A stretch of 64,000 nucleotides of DNA from Erinaceus europaeus (GCF_950295315.1 NC_080181.1:38841375-38905374), one strand, 5' to 3'. Shown: positions 44,960 to 56,285, counted from the first letter of the stretch. Numbers and translations are program-made. The notes: a model not told the origin generated them from the sequence alone.

Positions 44960-45950
44960 GGTTTGGGACTTAACACTGGTTTGAGATTTAAAACCACAAC
45001 CTGAAATTACTAAGACTAGAATATGCACTATCCATGATTATATAACACAATTTGAACTTTGATTTAAAGTGATAGAAACATTAGGTAATGGTAGAATAGG
45101 CCCTTCTTAGAAGGACCCACATTAAATACAGGCCTCAACAAATACCACCCTCAAAAAAAAAAAACTTACAGAAAACATGAACTCAGATTTAACAAATTAC
45201 TGAATAAGAAAGTAAACAAATTTCTAGGAGACAGAGCAAAAATAAACAATGAATCTGAAATTGCCACAACAAAGTCACTGGGATTTCAAGAACTACAGAA
45301 AAATAGAAGATGGTACTGAGAAGCTGATGAATGAGACTATCAATTTTATTGGAATTCTGAAAAGTAACAAAATTGAGTGTTTGTAAAAATATAACTAATC
45401 AAAAAAATCACAAACTCAGTAGAATTAATAGCATCTCAGATCATTGATAAGACAAGAGCTAAATTGGGCTCACTGAGAAGACTAATAAAGTAGACAAGTC
45501 ACTCAGAAAAGATGTATATTTTCAAACTGATTAACAAGGAGCAAATGAAACTGTGTTATTTCCATAACATTTATTTACTGTATTGCAGTGATTTAATAAT
45601 GGCTTATCAGATTACAAAGGATATAGTCCCACGCTACACCCATCACCACCAAAGTTCTGTACCCCTCCTTTCCACCTCCACAGTGTACACTGGAGTTCTC
45701 TCAAAGTCTTCCAGAGATATTTTGGTCACTTTGTTGTTGTTGTTGCAATTTCATGTGTTTCAATTCTCTATCTAGTAGTTGTCTTTTACTTCCCTCATAA
45801 CCATTGGTTATATTGTATATTCGTCAATATTTGATTGCATTGTCCATTTTGCTCTCCCCTTTCCTATTTCTTTGTTCCTTTCTGTTACTGTTGTTTGTAT
45901 TCCTGGTTCTATTCTACCTCTGATTTATAACTTTTTTTTTTGCCTTTCCA
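44960..45950. other. Intronic or retroelement-derived stretch
   Basis: Possibly decayed ERV or L1 ORF1-like sequence (45180-45420 is A-rich on the plus strand). 45560-45930 resembles an antisense L1 UTR. No intact frame. Confidence 0.35.
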
Positions 45951-45951
45951 A

Positions 45952-46222
45952 TTTATTTCTGGGGCTTGGTGCCTGCACTACCTATCCACTGCTCCTGGCT
46001 TCCATATTTTCCATTTTGTTGTTGTTGTTATAGCTGTTGTTGTTGTTGGCTAAGAAAGAGAGAAATTGAAAGAGGAGGAGAGAACGATCCCTGCAGTCCT
46101 TTACTGTTTGTGAAGCTACCCCCCTGCAGGTGGAGAGCCAGAGACTCGAACCAGTATCTTTATGCTGGTCTTGGCGCTTCACACCATGTGTGTTTAACCC
46201 AATGCACCAGGCCTAACCCCTC
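45952..46222 (-). repeat. SINE-A with extension
   Basis: GGGGCTTGGTGCCTGCACTAC, ATCCACTGCTCCTGG, (GTT)n, GA-rich stretch, TTACTGTTTGTGAAGC, CTGCAGGTGGAGAGCC, GTGTGTTTAACCCAATGC. Confidence 0.88.
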
Positions 46223-46389
46223 TGATTCGTAACTTTTCAAGTAGTAACAGGAGAATAGCAAACTCAGATGAATCTATAGACAAGCTTACTACATATTGGT
46301 AGGTATTATTTATCTATAATTTGAATTTTAATGCTTTCTGATATTATTTGTTTCCAATTAATAAAACTAATCTTTAAAATAGTTCTACC

Positions 46390-46690
46390 CGGGGCCAGGA
46401 AGTGGTACTAAGTGCAAGGACCCACGTAAGGGCCTGGGTTCAACCCCTGGCTCCCCACCTGCAGGAAGTCCACTTCACAAGCTTTGAAGCAGGTCTACAG
46501 GTGTCTCTCTTTCTCTCTCCCTTTTTTAATGTTTTTATTTTTTTCTCTCTTCCTTTCTATTTCCCCTTCCCTTCTCAATTTCCCTCTGTCCTATCTAATT
46601 AAAAAATAGAAAAAAAGACCTTTGCCAGGAGCAGTGTATTTGTAGTGTCAGTACCAAGCCACAGTGATAATCCTGGAGGCAAAATAAATA
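46390..46690 (+). repeat. SINE-A with extension, older
   Basis: GGGGCCAGGAAGTGGTAC, CTGGGTTCAACCCCTGG B box, GAAGCAGGTCTACAGGTG, GTCCTATCTAATTAAAA, GCCAGGAGCAGTGTATTTG, ATAATCCTGGAGGC. The start of the head is deleted. Confidence 0.87.
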
Positions 46691-46694
46691 ATTC

Positions 46695-47048
46695 AATAGA
46701 ATAGAAGAAAATAAAATAAAATAGTTTTACCCATCTAACAGATTAATGCAGTTATGCTTTTTATCTTGTCCTTCTCTGAATATAAAATGACCTGTAAATT
46801 ATGTCCACCCACTATGTTATATTTATCTTCTCACAATAATGTCAGGAAAATAAAGTCACAGAACCTTCTGCCAAGGGATTAATCATATTTGCTGTGAAAC
46901 TCCATATACAATTTTAGAGAAAGTTAATAAAGTTAATTGAGTTCTTGGGAGTCAGTCTAAAGTATTTGTGATCAACACATTTATAATGAAAAGTTGTAAA
47001 TGCTATAGATGTATTTCCATGTTGACCTCATTTCAAAATGTACTTTGT
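46695..47048. other. Intronic stretch, nothing recognised
   Basis: Nothing recognised. Confidence 0.4.
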
Positions 47049-47049
47049 G

Positions 47050-47152
47050 AACCAAGGAGATAGCACGGCATTTTATGCAACAGACTCATGCCTCAGTCTT
47101 GGTCATTCCAGGTTCAGTTCCTGGAACTGCCATATGTCAACGATAAGCAGTT
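47050..47152 (+). repeat. SINE-C, 3' part interrupted
   Basis: CCAAGGAGATAGCACGGC, GACTCATGCCTCAGTC, CCAGGTTCAGTTCC. It runs directly into an antisense L1 3' end. Confidence 0.7.
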
Positions 47153-47155
47153 AAA

Positions 47156-47468
47156 TTTTTTTTTTTTATTTAAGAAAGGAGACATTAACAAAACCATAGA
47201 ATAAGAGGGGTACAATTCCACACAATTCCCATAACCCAATCTCCATATCCCATCCCCTCCCCCTGATAGCCTTCCCATTCTCTATCTCTCTGGGAGTATG
47301 GATCCAGGGTCACTGTGGGTTGCAGAAGGTAGAAGGTCTGGCTTCTGTAATTGCTTCCCCGCTGAACATGGGCGTTGACTGGTCGATCCATACTCCCAGT
47401 CTGCCTCTCTCTTTCCCTAGTAGGGTGGGTCTCTGGGGAAGCAGAGCTCCAGTACACATTGATGGGGG
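47156..47468 (-). mobile_element. L1 3' UTR fragment, antisense
   Basis: T run then TTTAAGAAAGGAGACATTAAC, CACACAATTCCCATAACCC, CTGTAATTGCTTCCCCGCTG, CTCTCTTTCCCTAGTAGGG. Close to the young 3' UTR consensus. Confidence 0.92.
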
Positions 47469-47648
47469 TTAGGGTTTTATAAATTTATAAATGTGTTTTA
47501 TAAATAAGCAAACAATTTTGCTATTTCCTTTATATGTGTGTTGTTCTGCTCCTCCTTTAAGACTTTTTAAAGTATTACTTGTTAGCTCTGTTGTCAATCA
47601 AGCAAAAAATAAGAGATAAACAAATCACTGTAAAGTTATATATGCAAA

Positions 47649-47679
<31 letters not shown>

Positions 47680-47733
47680 GTCTCCAAGGTTATTGCTGGG
47701 GCTCATTGCTGGCATTACAAATACACTGCTCCT

Positions 47734-48464
47734 AATGCAACGATTGCCACCTCAACATGCTTCACTTCAGACTGTGTCCAGAGACTTCACATGTGGAATG
47801 ACAACCCTTAAGCTTCATTGCTCGGGTGAGACCTTTCCTTTCATAGTATACTCTAATTTCATCTCAGGTGGTTCACTTTCTATCAAAGTCCCATAACCTA
47901 GATATACACCAGTTTCTGTGAGAGAGAGCATATGTTCACACATATCCGTAAACTACTGCAAAATATATACCTGAAAGCAGAAGTACACTAGAGTTTGCAG
48001 TGAGTATCCCCCTAACACTTCCTCTCCACTATTCCAAGCTTTGGGTCCATGATTGCTCAACAATTTGTTTGGCTTCGTATGTTAACTCTCTTTTCAATCA
48101 CCGGGTTCCAGATGTCATCAGGATGCTGGCCAGGCTTCCCTGAACTGAAGACTCCACCAATGTGTCCCGGAGCTCCGCTTCCCCAGAGACCCACCCTACT
48201 AGGGAAAGAGAGAGGCAGACTGGGAGTATGGACCGACCAGTCAACGCCCATGTTCAGCGGAGAAGCAATTACAGAAGCCAGACCTTCTACCTTCTGCAAC
48301 CCTCAATGACCCTGGGTCCATGCTCCCAGAGGGATAGAGAATGGGAAAGCTATCAGGGGAGGGCGTGGGATATGGAGAATGGGTGGTGGGAATTGTGTGG
48401 AGTTGTACCCCTCCTACCCTATGGTTTTGTTAATTAATCCTTTCTTAAATAAAAAATAATAAAA
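47734..48464 (+). mobile_element. L1 3' UTR insertion with TSD, inside a SINE-A
   Basis: Starts AATGCAACGATTGCCACC, contains CTAGATATACACCAGTTTC and CATGTTCAGCGGAGAAGC, and ends TTAATTAATCCTTTCTTAAA plus an A-rich tail. Flanked by AAATACACTGCTCCT at 47719-47733 and 48465-48479 (the A bases merge with the tail). Two overlapping frames are open over 48049-48437. Confidence 0.95.
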
Positions 48465-48497
48465 AAATACACTGCTCCTGGCAGCCACTTTTCTTTT

Positions 48498-48708
48498 TAA
48501 AAAATATTATTTATTTATTTATTATTAGATATAGACAGAATTGAGAGGGGGAAGAGAAGACAGAGTGGGAGAGGGACAGAGGGACAACTGCAGCCCTGCT
48601 TTTCCACTTGTGAAGCTTTCCCTCTGCACCCATGGACCAGGGGCTTAAACCCAGGTTCTTGTGCACTGTAATGTGTGTGCTCAACCAGATGTGCCACCAC
48701 CTAGCCCC
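48498..48708 (-). repeat. SINE-B inserted in the SINE-A
   Basis: TTTATTTATTTATTATTAGATA, GA-rich stretch, CTGCTTTTCCACTTGTGAAGC, GACCAGGGGCTTAAACCC, GTGTGCTCAACCAGATG. The flanks GCCACTTTTC and GCCATTTTTC suggest its target duplication. Confidence 0.9.
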
Positions 48709-48924
48709 CTGCCATTTTTCCCATTATATTGGATAGGACAGAGAGAAATTGAGAATGGGAGGCAGAGAAAGAGAGAAAAAGACAGACACCATCAGACCTG
48801 CTTTGCCACTTGTAAGTGTTCTCCCTGCAGATGGGGAGCCAGGGGCTTGAACTCAGATCCTTGCACAGGTCCCTATGCTTAGTACTATGTGTGCTTAACC
48901 AGGTGTGTCACTGACCAGCCCCCA

Positions 48925-49296
48925 ATCTAAATATATTTAAATTAATAATTACATTTATATTTAAAAGGAAAACCACTTTTTCTTGGTGATGATATTAAAC
49001 CTAAAACTATTTTAAAGGAATTCTATATAGTTCCAAATAATAAGCACTGCTCAGTAACAGAAGAGTCTTTGGTATACCAAGTTTATCAGTTTCTGAACCC
49101 ATCAGTATTGTGACTGGTTAAGTTGCTCATTGTTTTATCAAAGCTACCCATTTTGCAACATTGGTCCTATGTAATAAAGCTGTGCCAGTACTCTTGTTCG
49201 CAGAATGATGCTATAATCAATTGCATGACCACTGATCAGAAATCAGAACAAGCTGGACATTCCTTCACCACATTCATCCACCATGCATATACTCAC
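48925..49296. other. Intron downstream of the 83-bp exon
   Basis: Unique-looking sequence following the GTGAGT donor of GABRG3 exon 5 (minus-strand sense). No repeat recognised. Confidence 0.5.
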
Positions 49297-49379
49297 AGCT
49301 GGAGAAAATCAGCGGGCAGGAGTGTTCATCCATGGGGAAGTTGTGCAGCTGCAGCTGGCACTCTGCATTGATGGTGAGC
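49297..49379 (-). CDS. GABRG3: GABA-A receptor gamma-3 subunit, internal exon (83 bp, exon 5; Cys-loop)
   Basis: The minus strand reads one base, then 27 codons ([14 protein letters not shown] followed by [13 protein letters not shown]), then one base. The first base completes the arginine codon split at the end of the 221-bp exon. The acceptor is CTCTCCCACAG and the donor is GCT/GTGAGT. The two cysteines are separated by 13 residues, the signature of Cys-loop receptors, and 83 bp is the standard length of this exon across GABR genes. Within GABA-A subunits [15 protein letters not shown] is strongly gamma-like. It lies 9.75 kb downstream of the preceding exon. The longer open frame over the same bases (minus, 49309-49524) is the wrong frame and not a gene. 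The following exon is not visible further downstream in this window. Confidence 0.97.
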
Positions 49380-49627
49380 CTGTGGGAGAGTCAAGTGTTA
49401 CTCGAGAGGTCAACCAATAGCAGCTCCTCCAAGTCCCCAGGCAGGGCCAGAGCTGGCCCCTTACCACAGCAGAGGCAGGATGGAGGGGACAGAGGATGGA
49501 ACTCACTCCTAGCAGCAGCACCATCTATTCAGTGAAATCATTTGTGTTGTGTTGTGTTTTGCTTCGTTTTTACTTATTGATAATAGAATTAGTAAAATTC
49601 CAAATGGTATCTAGAAATTTAAGCCAA

Positions 49628-49925
49628 GGGACTCGGGCAGTAGTCCAGTGGATTAAGCACAGGTGGCACAAAGCGCAAGGACCGGAGTAAGGATCCTGGT
49701 TGGAGCCCCGGCTCTCCACCTGCAGGGGAGTCGCTTCACAAGCGGTAAAGTAGGTCTGCAGGTGTCTTTCTCTCCCCCTCTATGTCTTCCCCTTCTCTCT
49801 CCATTTCTCTATGTCCTATTCAGCAACGATAATATCAACAACAATAATAACTACACCAAAAAAAAAAAAAAAAGAAAGAAAAGAAAATCAAGGGCAACAA
49901 AAGGGATTTTTTTTAAAAAAAAAAA
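49628..49925 (+). repeat. SINE-A with TSD, 250 bp upstream of exon 5
   Basis: GGGACTCGGGCAGTAGTCCAG, CCTGGTTGGAGCCCCGG B box, GTCGCTTCACAAGCGGTAAAG, CAGCAACGATAATATCAAC, long A-rich tail. Flanks AGAAATTTAAGC and AGAAATTTAAGC (49612 and 49929) match. It lies antisense to the gene, in the intron just before the 83-bp exon. Confidence 0.93.
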
Positions 49926-49941
49926 AAGAAATTTAAGCTAA

Positions 49942-50915
49942 TTCAGAGAGGAAACAAATAAACACAACTATATTTCATACCTTCTTGTGTCCAGCCTGTT
50001 TGACAAAAGGCAATCGTTTCCTCCATTTGAAATTGGTGTGTTTGCTGAAATGTGGCAATTCCAAATTAAGCAGCATGTTTGGAGGATTTTGCATTTGACC
50101 AATTCCCTTTGAGTGAACAGGCATGCTTACACTAAATGTATGACCTGCATCCTTCCAGAACAGGCAGACTAGACTGGGATTTTCATAAAGGATCTGAGGA
50201 GTGGCTATGGCTAGGTTCTGATTTAGGGAATCATTTTCTTTTCACAGTCTTATTCACAAACCTTTTCCATTGCTGAGGAAACACCTGTTACAAATTTTAG
50301 CTTTCGAAACACAGATTCATCAGCATTGTTACTGGTTATAGTTTTTTATAGATTTTCCCATCACAGCAACATTATTATTCTTCCTGAAACTTTAAATCTA
50401 AATTTGATCTTAATCTAGGGCACTATTTATTCTGTGGATGCCTGTTGCCACAACATTATAAATTTCTCCTCATACATACTCACAAATTACCTGATATTAA
50501 AAACTCATAATACTTCACATGAAGCTGATGAAGAAGGAGAACTTGGGAATTGTTGGCATGGTCACTGAGCAGAGAGTATACTAGAACAACAGCATATCCA
50601 GGTCCTCCAAATTTTAATATATATATTTGCCTATTTTTAAAAATGCATTTTAATGAAAAACTAGAGAGTATCAAAACATCATTCCAGTATATATGGTACC
50701 AGGAATGCAAGCAGGAGGGGACCCCAAACACTTAAATTTTGTAGTAGACCACTGATACCTCCATGTTCACAATACTGTATTCTTTTGAGATAGATATGAG
50801 TTATAAAGTCTTTATTGTTTAATACTAACTGGTTGTACTTACAATACAGGCCCTGGTGCAGGTGGTCAACTAATAACATGAAATCTGATTCATTGAGATA
50901 ATATAGACTTGGAAG
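49942..50915. other. Intronic stretch, nothing recognised
   Basis: About 970 bp of unique-looking AT-rich sequence. Confidence 0.45.
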
Positions 50916-51371
50916 GTTTCACCAAGATGGCTACCTAGCATGCAATTTTTCTGTATGCTCTGGAAAACACTTTGGGTCACATACTAGAATATTTGATAAA
51001 CCTTCAAGAAAAACCATCTGAGGAGAACTCCAACAGCTGCAGAAGTCCAAGAAAGGAGGAACTGGAGAAATATAACTGATCAGTAGTAAGATTCCAGTAC
51101 AGGACAGTGGGCCATATTAAGAAAGTAGGAAGGAAGCCTTGTTTGGTTGAGTATGAAATGAGTTCTTTGACCCTTGACCTTCAGCACTATATCTAGACTA
51201 AAGCTGAAGATTACACCCAGTGAAGGAAAGCTGTTGCAGAGGGCAATTATTAAACTCACAGGTTTGGCACTGACATTTTTTGTTGTTGTTTCTTTCTTTA
51301 CTGTTGTTTCATGAATCTCTAGGGTTGTTTTCATTATTTCTTGTTCTACTGTTTTATTTGCCTTCTTTTTT

Positions 51372-51526
51372 AAAGAATTTGTTTATTTATTTATTCATGA
51401 GGAAGATAGGAGGAGAGAAAGAACCAGCCATCACTCTGGTACATGTGCTGCCAGGGATCAAACTCAGGACCTCATGGTTGAGGATCCAATGCTTTATCCA
51501 CTGCACCACCTCCCAGACCACCATTT
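51372..51526 (-). repeat. SINE-C-like
   Basis: TTTATTTATTTATTCATGAGG, CACTCTGGTACATGTGCTGC, GATCAAACTCAGGACCTC, TTTATCCACTGCACCACC: a reverse tRNA-type SINE with readable B box. Confidence 0.75.
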
Positions 51527-52192
51527 TTCCTTCTTATTCATTTTTTTGTCTAATGCTACATTTCTCTGATTCAATATCAGCTTGTTGAATTCTCAGTTGT
51601 ATTCATTAAGTCGGTTTCTGTGTTCTTTAGCTTATCTATAGTGTCTTTTAGCTCTTTATGCTATGCTGAGATGAAAGAGGAAATTTATATTTCAAAGAGT
51701 GTCAAACAAAATCAAGCTGAATATACAAACTGCAAAACTACCATAATCAAGTGATAAATAAATAAATAAAGATATAGAAGGATTGTAGAGACCTTCTACA
51801 ATCAAGACAAGATAAAAAACAAACTGTAAAGGAAACCTCATCATATTATAAGCAGATTACTCAACACCTCAATCATTAGAAAAGAATGATAATATAATTA
51901 TAGTCAATAAGAAAGTCTTCCAAGCATAGTCCATCCCATTAGACTCCCCTTTAAATTGGATAGAGAGATGAGTTTCTCATACAAGCACTGACAACACATT
52001 TGTCATACTAAACCCACTCTACAAGAAGTTCTAAAGAGAATCATATAAAAATCAAGAACACTCATTACCTGCATAAAATAATGACACTGAATTCTCTTAA
52101 ATTGGTAACTTCAATAAATATCAATAGTCTGACCCCACCAATGAAAAGAAACAAGAGTATCGGGGTTAATACAGAACATAAAGTAAGCTATG

Positions 52193-52386
52193 GGATGCAT
52201 TGGATCGACCTTCTCGTGGTGCATCCCGTGAGTACCCATTCAGTGGGGAAACTGGCGATCCTTCCTAGCCGACTGAATCCACATGGATCCCAGTCACTTT
52301 CAAAGCCAGCAACAAGCAGCTCCTGACAGCTTTCAACCTGACCTGTTGACTGGCTACGGAAGAAGGGCAACCGCTAGAAGAAGAAT
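52193..52386 (+). other. Unidentified 194-bp insert with hairpin, inside the ancient L1
   Basis: Higher in GC than the L1 around it and unlike the SINEs here. It opens with a perfect 8-bp inverted repeat, GGGATGCA (52192-52199) and TGCATCCC (52220-52227), around a 20-nt loop. It closes with CGCTAGAAGAAGAA. The flanks GTAAGCTATG (52183-52192) and GTAAACTATG (52387-52396) match at 9 of 10, consistent with a target duplication. No convincing protein frame. It could be a retroposed structured RNA, an unknown SINE or a short transposon. Confidence 0.6.
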
Positions 52387-53477
52387 GTAAACTATGTTCA
52401 TTGTAGGTGTCCAGTATAACACATCAAGATAAATATAAACTCTAAGTGAAAGTTTAGTAATTATCCATACAACCAATGAACTTAAAAATATACAACTAAT
52501 CATATATATAGTTAGCACAATAGACTTCAAAATATGAGAAGAAAAAAGATAGGAAGGCAGAAGACAGGAAGAAAAGATAATACTGCAAGTCAGAATTATT
52601 TACAAACAAATATATTACTACCCTAAACAAATATATTAGTAAACTGAAATCTACACTACTTAGATCAAGTGAGATTTATTCCAGTGAATCAAGGATGATT
52701 CTATATATTTCAGTCAGTAAATGTAATATATCATATCAACAACGGAAAAGTTAAAAATCATAGGATTTATTTCAATAGAATCAGAGAAAGAGTTCAACAA
52801 ATTTCCATATTGTTTTACTTTTAAGACATTCTAAAATAAGATGGTAATTGAAGGAATATTTTTCAACTTAGTATAGGCTATCCTGAACAAATCCATAGCC
52901 AACATATAATCAATGCTGAGGTAGTGAAATATTATCCTATGAATTCCTGAACAAGACAATGCTGCCTACTATCATTACTATTCAACATAGTCTTAGAAAT
53001 TCTAGTGATAGTGACTGGGCAAGAAAAAAGAAACGAAGGAATCCAAATTGGTCAGGAAGAAGGAAGACTATCAGAATTTGCAGATTACATAATAGTATAT
53101 GTAGAAATATTCAGCATGACTAAAAAGTTACGCTGATGAAATAATCTACAGAAAAATGGAAGGCATTCCTCTATTCAAGCAAGAAAGTAGAAAGACATCC
53201 CCAAAAGACTCTAATTCACAGTATCATAAAAATGAATCAGGTATCAAGGGGAAAAATCTACTAAAGGTAAATTAATAACTGTATATGGAAAACTATAAAA
53301 TAGATTAAAAAACCCAGAAATAATCTCTCACAATATGGAGACCTAATTTAGAATAAGAGGCTCTGAATAATGTATAGAGAAAAAGGAAAGTTTTCAACAA
53401 ATAGAATTAGAAAATTTGGGCTGCCACATGGAGAAGAATGTAAGAGGACAAATACATGTCATTATTCACAAAAATCA

Positions 53478-53680
53478 ACTCAAGGGGTAGGCAGGTTATA
53501 ATCCACTAGGTCCCAGATTAAAGCCCTCAGTCCCTACCTGCAAGGAAGAAGTTTCACAAGTGGTGAAGCAATGCTGCCAATGATCTCTCTCTCTCTCTCT
53601 CTCTTCCCCCCTCTCTATTTCCCTTATCCTTCTCAATTTATCTTTGTCTCTGTCCTAAAATAAAGAATAAAATATTAAGG
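53478..53680 (+). repeat. SINE-B, diverged head
   Basis: GGGGTAGGCAGGTTATAATCC, AGATTAAAGCCCTCAG, TTTCACAAGTGGTGAAGCAATG, (CT)n, GTCCTAAAATAAAGAATAAA. Confidence 0.82.
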
Positions 53681-53681
53681 G

Positions 53682-53775
53682 GCTGGGTGGCGGCATAGCA
53701 GGTTAAGCGCAGATGGCTCAAAGTACAAGGGCTGATGCTTTACAGACTCAGTTTGAGTCTAATAGCAAGGAAGCA
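53682..53775 (+). repeat. SINE-A head, 3' part missing
   Basis: GGGGCTGGGTGGCGGCATAGC, GGTTAAGCGCAGATGG, CAGTTTGAGTC. Only the tRNA-like head is kept before L1 sequence resumes. Confidence 0.78.
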
Positions 53776-54442
53776 AAGAACAAATTAACCGATGTGATTA
53801 CATCAAACTGAAAATCTTCAACACAGCAAGAGGCACCATCACCAAAACAACAAAACACCTTATTGATTGATTTTTATATGTCAAATATCAAACAAAGGGT
53901 ATTAACCAGGATGTGTGAAGATCTCACAAAACAGTCAATAAATAAACAGAACATTAAAAAACAAAGAAAAGGTATGAACAAGCACTTCACCAGAGGTGAT
54001 ATTAAAATGGTCGATAAACATAGGAAGAAATTATCAAAGCCACTGTTTATAAGAAAGACATAGATCAAGACAAAGGGGAGATCCCACCTCACATCTATAA
54101 GGAAGTCATACATTAAAAAGGACAGATACAAGTCCTGGTGAGAATACACTCTTTGGTTAAGAGTGTAAATTGGTCCAGCCCCAGTGGAAAACACTCTGGA
54201 GAATACCGAAAATACTAAAAAAATTCAGTTAACCAAAAGACTCAGCTCTTTCTCTCTTAGATACCTATCTAAAAACATGTACCTAAAGAAGTCTTTGCAC
54301 ACCCATTTCATCATATCACTTCCTCAAGTAGCCAAACAACTGAAATATCCTATGACAAATGAGCAGATAAGGAAGTCATAGTTTAGATATATACTAGGAT
54401 ATTACTGCATTTTAAGGAAGGACTTAAAACTTCTCTTTTGAA

Positions 54443-54712
54443 GGGGCCAGGTGGTGGTACACTCATGTTAGCACACATACTACTAAGAGCAAGGATCTGG
54501 GTTCCAGTCCCCAGGTCCCCACCTGCAAGGAGGACACTTCGCAAATGGTGAAACAGGTCTGCAGGCATCTATTGCTTTCTCTTCCTCTCTCTCTCCTCAT
54601 CCCCTCTCAATCTTTCTCTGTCCTATCTAGTAAAAAAATGGGAAAAATAGTCAGCAGGAACAGTGGATGCACCAAGCCCTAGTGACAACCATGGAGGTGG
54701 GGGGAAAAGAAA
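54443..54712 (+). repeat. SINE-A with extension
   Basis: GGGGCCAGGTGGTGGTACAC, GGGTTCCAGTCCCC, ACACTTCGCAAATGGTG, GTCCTATCTAGTAAAAAAATG, CAGCAGGAACAGTGGATGC, AACCATGGAGGTGG. Confidence 0.88.
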
Positions 54713-54809
54713 AATTCTCTTTTGCTACAACTTGAATGAAATTTGAAAGAATCCTGTTAAGTAAATCAGAAGAAGAAGGAGTACTAGATTTGACTAAATG
54801 GAGAATTCA

Positions 54810-55298
54810 GGGTAAAATTTAGTTAGCAGTGGTCCACTGCAGTGGGCCCAAGGACAAAAGGGGATTGTGGGAGGGGGGAAAAGATAACTGAGGATCCAGA
54901 ATCCTACAGTGAAGGAAAATATTAAGTTTGTAGAGGGTGTAAGTGTGCTGGCATCTATCACAGGGCAGTAATAAACTAGACACATGCCACAGTCACAGAA
55001 GCTGTCTCTTTCTTCTTTTCTCAAAATCCTCTTTTTGATTCGTGACCCTATGGTTGATATTCCCCCAGTAGAGCAGAGTTAAGAGATTTGACTTTCTTTT
55101 TTTTGTCTTGGCCAATTCTAAATAAATCTGAACTTTCTTTCTCTTTAAATACCAGGGCTACTGTGTTTGGATTCAACTTCATACTCCATACATTATAGCT
55201 TAATCTGGGGCTTCCAGAAACAAGAGAAATTAGAGTAGTCACCTGCTGAGACAAGTTGAATTTGAAATAGTTTGGTATTTTCTTGTCGCTGTATTTTT
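54810..55298. other. Intronic stretch, nothing recognised
   Basis: Nothing recognised beyond possible L1 3' UTR debris at its start. Confidence 0.4.
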
Positions 55299-55299
55299 C

Positions 55300-55580
55300 A
55301 AAAATATTTATTTATTTATTCCGTTTTGTTGTCTTTGTTGTTTTACTGTTGTTGTTATTGATGTCGTCATTGTTACATAGGACAGAGAGAAGTGGAGAAA
55401 GGAAGACAAGACAGAGAGGGGGAAAGAAAGACAGACACCTGCAGACCTGCTTCGCCACTTGTGAAGCCACTCCCCTGCTGATGGGGAGCCAATCCAGGGG
55501 CTCGAACCAGGATCCTTATGGCAGTACTTGTGCTTTGAGCCACCTGCACTTAACCCACTGTGCTACTGCCCAACTCCCAA
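55300..55580 (-). repeat. SINE-A
   Basis: TATTTATTTATTCCGTTTTG, TTGTTGTTATTGATGTCGTC, AGACCTGCTTCGCCACTTG, GGGGCTCGAACCAGGATCC, CCCACTGTGCTACTGCCC. Confidence 0.93.
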
Positions 55581-55584
55581 CTGT

Positions 55585-56146
55585 TGTATGTTTTGAACAC
55601 TATCATAGTGAAATGTCACTCAGTCATGCCATTCCCAGTATGTGGAGTCCTGAATTGAACTTCTGGGCTGGAAATAGGCAGAGGGACAATCTAAGCATGG
55701 ATATGACTATTAGTCATGGGAAAGAATATGCCAAGGCAGTAGAAAATTGGAAAGTGAGTAAAGTGTTGTCAAAGTTATGAGCAGAGGGACTAGATTTTGA
55801 ATCCAAGTAGAGACTCAGAATCAAGAGGAAGGACAAACAATACAAGGCCCCAGGTGCTAAAATGGCAATAGGCAAGGCAAATGGAACCAGTGACATGGAA
55901 GACTCTGGCCTCCAAAACACACTACTGGAAGTTAATGACAAGACACTAATGCTGAAACAGGTAGAAACACTAACTTGAGTGCAGAGTATTGCCTGTATGC
56001 TGCACATTGTGTTTAATTAGACTTGACCAACATCTTGTGGAGAGATATTTGAGACACATACCCATGATCAGTCACCATGTGACCCATGTTCAGAGCACCA
56101 GCGGTGGTATTGGGCAAGTTAGGTAACTTCTTTGAAAGGCAGTTGT
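55585..56146. other. Intronic stretch, nothing recognised
   Basis: Nothing recognised. Confidence 0.4.
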
Positions 56147-56147
56147 T

Positions 56148-56262
56148 CTTTTTTTTTTAATCTTTTTTATTATTATTATTTTTTATTTAAAAAAGGATAA
56201 ATTAACAAATCCATAGGGTAGGAGGGGAACAACTCCACACAATTCCCACCACCCAATCTCCT
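56148..56262 (-). mobile_element. L1 3' terminus, antisense
   Basis: T-rich run, TTATTTAAAAAAGGATAAATTAAC, CATAGGGTAGGAGGGG, CACAATTCCCACCACCCAATC. A very short L1 tail just left of the endogenous retrovirus. Confidence 0.88.
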
Positions 56263-56285
56263 GACTGGATTTCTGTGAGGTCCAC

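Larger units (their letters stand above)
47672..48922 (-). repeat. SINE-A interrupted by an L1 and by a SINE-B
   Basis: Reverse SINE-A pieces lie at 47672-47733 (CAAGGTTATTGCTGGGGC, CACTGCTCCT), 48480-48497 (GCAGCCACTTTT) and 48710-48922 (CATTTTTCCCATTATATTGG to GTGTGCTTAACCAGGTG). Between them sit a 731-bp L1 3' fragment and a reverse SINE-B. It is thus the oldest of three nested insertions. Confidence 0.88.
50918..54800 (+). mobile_element. Ancient L1, broken and interrupted
   Basis: Begins TTTCACCAAGATGGCTACC, the usual L1 5' style. ORF1 end-like sequence is near 52015 (CTACAAGAAGTTCTAAAGAG) and the ORF2 start near 52090 (LKLVTSININSLTPPMKR). RT-region fragments lie at 52640-53110 and the ORF2 C-terminus at 53790-54380. 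Large parts are missing and no long frame survives. It is interrupted by a reverse SINE-C, an unidentified 194-bp insert, a SINE-B, a partial SINE-A and a SINE-A at 54443-54712. The L1 resumes at 54730 (ACTTGAATGAAATTTGAAAG). Confidence 0.8.

Noticed and set aside
47156..48437. Repeated open frames sharing SMDRPVNAHVQRGSNYRSQ, considered as a gene family
   Set aside because: They come from L1 3' UTR copies and are reported only as a testable oddity.
1..49296. Search for the next GABRG3 exon (the one after the Cys-loop exon)
   Set aside because: No minus-strand match to the expected YGYPKEE...RWRKNSVE type sequence was seen. It probably lies beyond the window, but a tblastn is needed to be certain.
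49309..49524. Minus-strand 71-codon frame over GABRG3 exon 5
   Set aside because: It is out of frame with the real exon, which is only 83 bp and splice-bounded.
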